From Callaeas wilsoni (Eukaryota; Chordata; Aves; Passeriformes; Callaeidae), in assembly GCA_013398955.1 (NCBI GenBank), contig VWPU01017400.1, positions 186,001 through 250,000 on the forward strand: a stretch of 64,000 nt of DNA, given 5' to 3'. Both the position numbers and the translations under genes were made by a program. Shown here piece after piece: positions 62,008 through 64,000 of this stretch. Below the pieces are notes generated by a model that was given only the letters and a program-made list of their open reading frames with translations, had not been told where the DNA came from and did not search any database. Each line of letters begins with the position of its first letter. Position 1 is the first letter of the stretch.

Positions 62008-64000
62008 ACTCTGTCAGCACTCAGCTAGGACACAGACTTAGGTTCTGGTGTCCATTTCTGCAACTGCTTCCGTGTATTGCTTAGTGACCAATCATTTAAT
62101 AAGATAAGGAAAGAGATTGCCTCCTGTGCACACTGATCAAACTATGAAGGTAGGTGGAGTTTTAAGGATGCCCTACTGCAACATCTGCTGTCTAACACCA
62201 GCGTTTTCTCATGATGCAAAGAGATTTCCTGGAGCTGATACAGAGATATTTAACTCTTTTTCATTGGCTTGATATTCAGCTTTTTGTTGGTGTCTTATAT
62301 AATTTCCAGCTGATCTCCATGACATGATCTTTGTAAGAAAGTCTTTTAAAAAAGTAAACATAAAGAAGAAAAACTAGTGGGTAGGTAATGACAAGCAACA
62401 GCTACAAAGTTAGTTGGCTAATAGGATGGAGAAAAGGGCAAACACTGGAAAAAAGTTAGGTGACCTGTCTCACTGGAGATTCAAAGGTTTTGATGTTTTG
62501 TCTCAGACAAGAAATACACTGAAATATCCTGTGGGAACAGCCATGGTACCCAATGTTGGCACAATCAGAGCTGTGGGCCACAGGAATGCATGGCATTCCA
62601 GCCCATGACAGATATTGAAAAAAAAGGAGAGGCTAAGAGCCATTGCTGTTGGTTTTCATTTATTACTCGGAGATATTTTCTTCAATAATAATAATGGTAC
62701 AGATTCTCTATATTATCAGAACACTTCATCTGAAAAGCAATATATTCCCTGCAAAATTCACCCTAGACTTCACCACTGAGACATGGAATACTTTGTAATT
62801 GCAGAGATGGAACTTGTGATTCTCCCTCTGAAAATCACTGCCTCTTTTCCTCACCTACTAAAGCACATACTTGAGACAAAAGAGATTTTTTTTAAACTTT
62901 CTGGGTGGTTTTCTATATGGAAGATTACTCCTCTTATGTCTGTTGTTAACTGTTCCTGCTACTCCAGTCTCTACCTGTGTTTCCTCATACTCATGGTAAA
63001 ATCTCTACTTTTGTGGCTGTGTTTTGCCACAAATGGGGTTAATAAATGACTCATAACATAATCTGCTTTATAATTTAATATGGTACTGTGGTGCACTGGA
63101 ATATTAGGTGCCTACTTTATACCACGTAATGAAACAGCAAAGGTACCGAAGCAGTAAAATTTTAATTTCAAGATGACATGTATTTGTAAAGTGTATAAAC
63201 ACCAGACAGACAGCAATAATCAAAGGTAATGAGATCCTGCAGGTACCTTGGAGGCCTCACCAGTGCAATAACACCACAGCCCACAAAGGGGCACCCAGAT
63301 GCCGCATTTAAATCCACAATCCTCTAGTGCATTCCCATGCGTATTTCCAGACACTTCAACTTTAGAAGTTTCCAGACAAAGTTTCCTCTCACCATGACAC
63401 CACTCCCAAGTCTCAGTGAAATCCCAGCCTGTAAAAACCTCTACAGTCAGTAGGGTTTATTTGAATATATATTTAATTAATCCCTCTTCATTTATCACCC
63501 TGACAACTACGATACAAGAGTAATTTACAGATATTGCTTCTTTTTACAAAACTACTGACATGTTTTAGACTAATGAAACTGAGGCCAACAACAATATTAA
63601 AAAACAGCCTCAGAGGAAAACTGCCAAATGCTTGTTTGGCCAGAATATTTATCATAAAAATAACATTACACATGCTCAATTCTTATCAGTCAAATACTTC
63701 TTGAATTTGCTCTAGATGTGTTTGGCTATACCCTTCTCTTTTCTATTAAAATCTATTCACATAGACATTGCAATTTTACCCCTTTCTATTGCTGGAAGCT
63801 CAGCTATGACTCAGCTTTTCCAACAAACTCCCTGCATTCCTAATTTGCCGGGTATATTGCACTGAACATATGTATGGCAGTCCTTTTCTCATGTAAGTCT
63901 GCAATGTCTCTGACCCACTGGAGAAACAGAGAAGTGATAGGGCCAGTTTTGAGGCAGTTGTGATGTCAACGTTATTCTCAGCTGATAAGAAACCTGAAAT
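62008..64000. other. AT-rich unique sequence, no gene seen
   Basis: No exon, transposon or structured repeat recognised up to the window end. A small AAT run is near 62684-62694. Confidence 0.55.

Noticed and set aside
1..64000. tRNA, rRNA or snRNA genes
   Set aside because: No tRNA A/B-box pair with a cloverleaf, and no rRNA or snRNA signature, was recognised by eye; a dedicated search would be needed to exclude microRNAs.

Overview
This window looks like non-coding avian DNA. The evidence is a set of CR1 non-LTR retrotransposon copies, which is the dominant repeat of bird genomes. Most still carry the CR1 3' end, read as ATTCTATGA-type ends on one strand or TCATAGAATCATAG-type starts on the other. 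There are also two long retroviral-type LTRs of a kind I associate with bird ERVL-like elements. The remaining sequence is AT-rich and stop-rich, with scattered microsatellites. I found no exon, RNA gene, CRISPR array or prokaryote-style gene that I can defend. The species cannot be named from this window. Whether it is an intron or a gene desert cannot be told from the sequence alone.

Layout. 1-9036: unique AT-rich sequence with small tandem repeats, notably a 38-bp unit x3 at 3285-3398. 9037-10220: a 5'-truncated CR1 on the plus strand. 12293-12765 and 18167-18520: minus-strand CR1 tails. 17670-17777: a 27-bp x4 minisatellite. 19600-19810: a GGGAGA array beside a duplicated 45-bp segment and one ambiguous base. 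21565-25538: one plus-strand CR1 spanning endonuclease, reverse transcriptase and 3' end, split by a 1,392-bp insert flanked by the hexamer TGGATA on both sides. 25539-33885: unique sequence with an ancient CR1 tip and an A/C-only tract. 33886-35126 and 35990-37004: two minus-strand solo-LTR candidates of different families, the second carrying a nested CR1 tip. 37005-64000: mostly unique sequence with six CR1 tails (one very old) and several low-complexity tracts, including a perfect 73-bp tandem duplication of pure purine sequence at 42381-42526.

No genes work together here. The interpretable biology is layered transposon history (CR1 interrupted by another insertion, LTR interrupted by CR1) and local tandem-repeat growth. 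I saw no evidence of a new functional system. The best leads are the unidentified insert inside the split CR1, the loss of catalytic residues in that CR1, the nested LTR/CR1, and a few unexplained open frames and palindromes.
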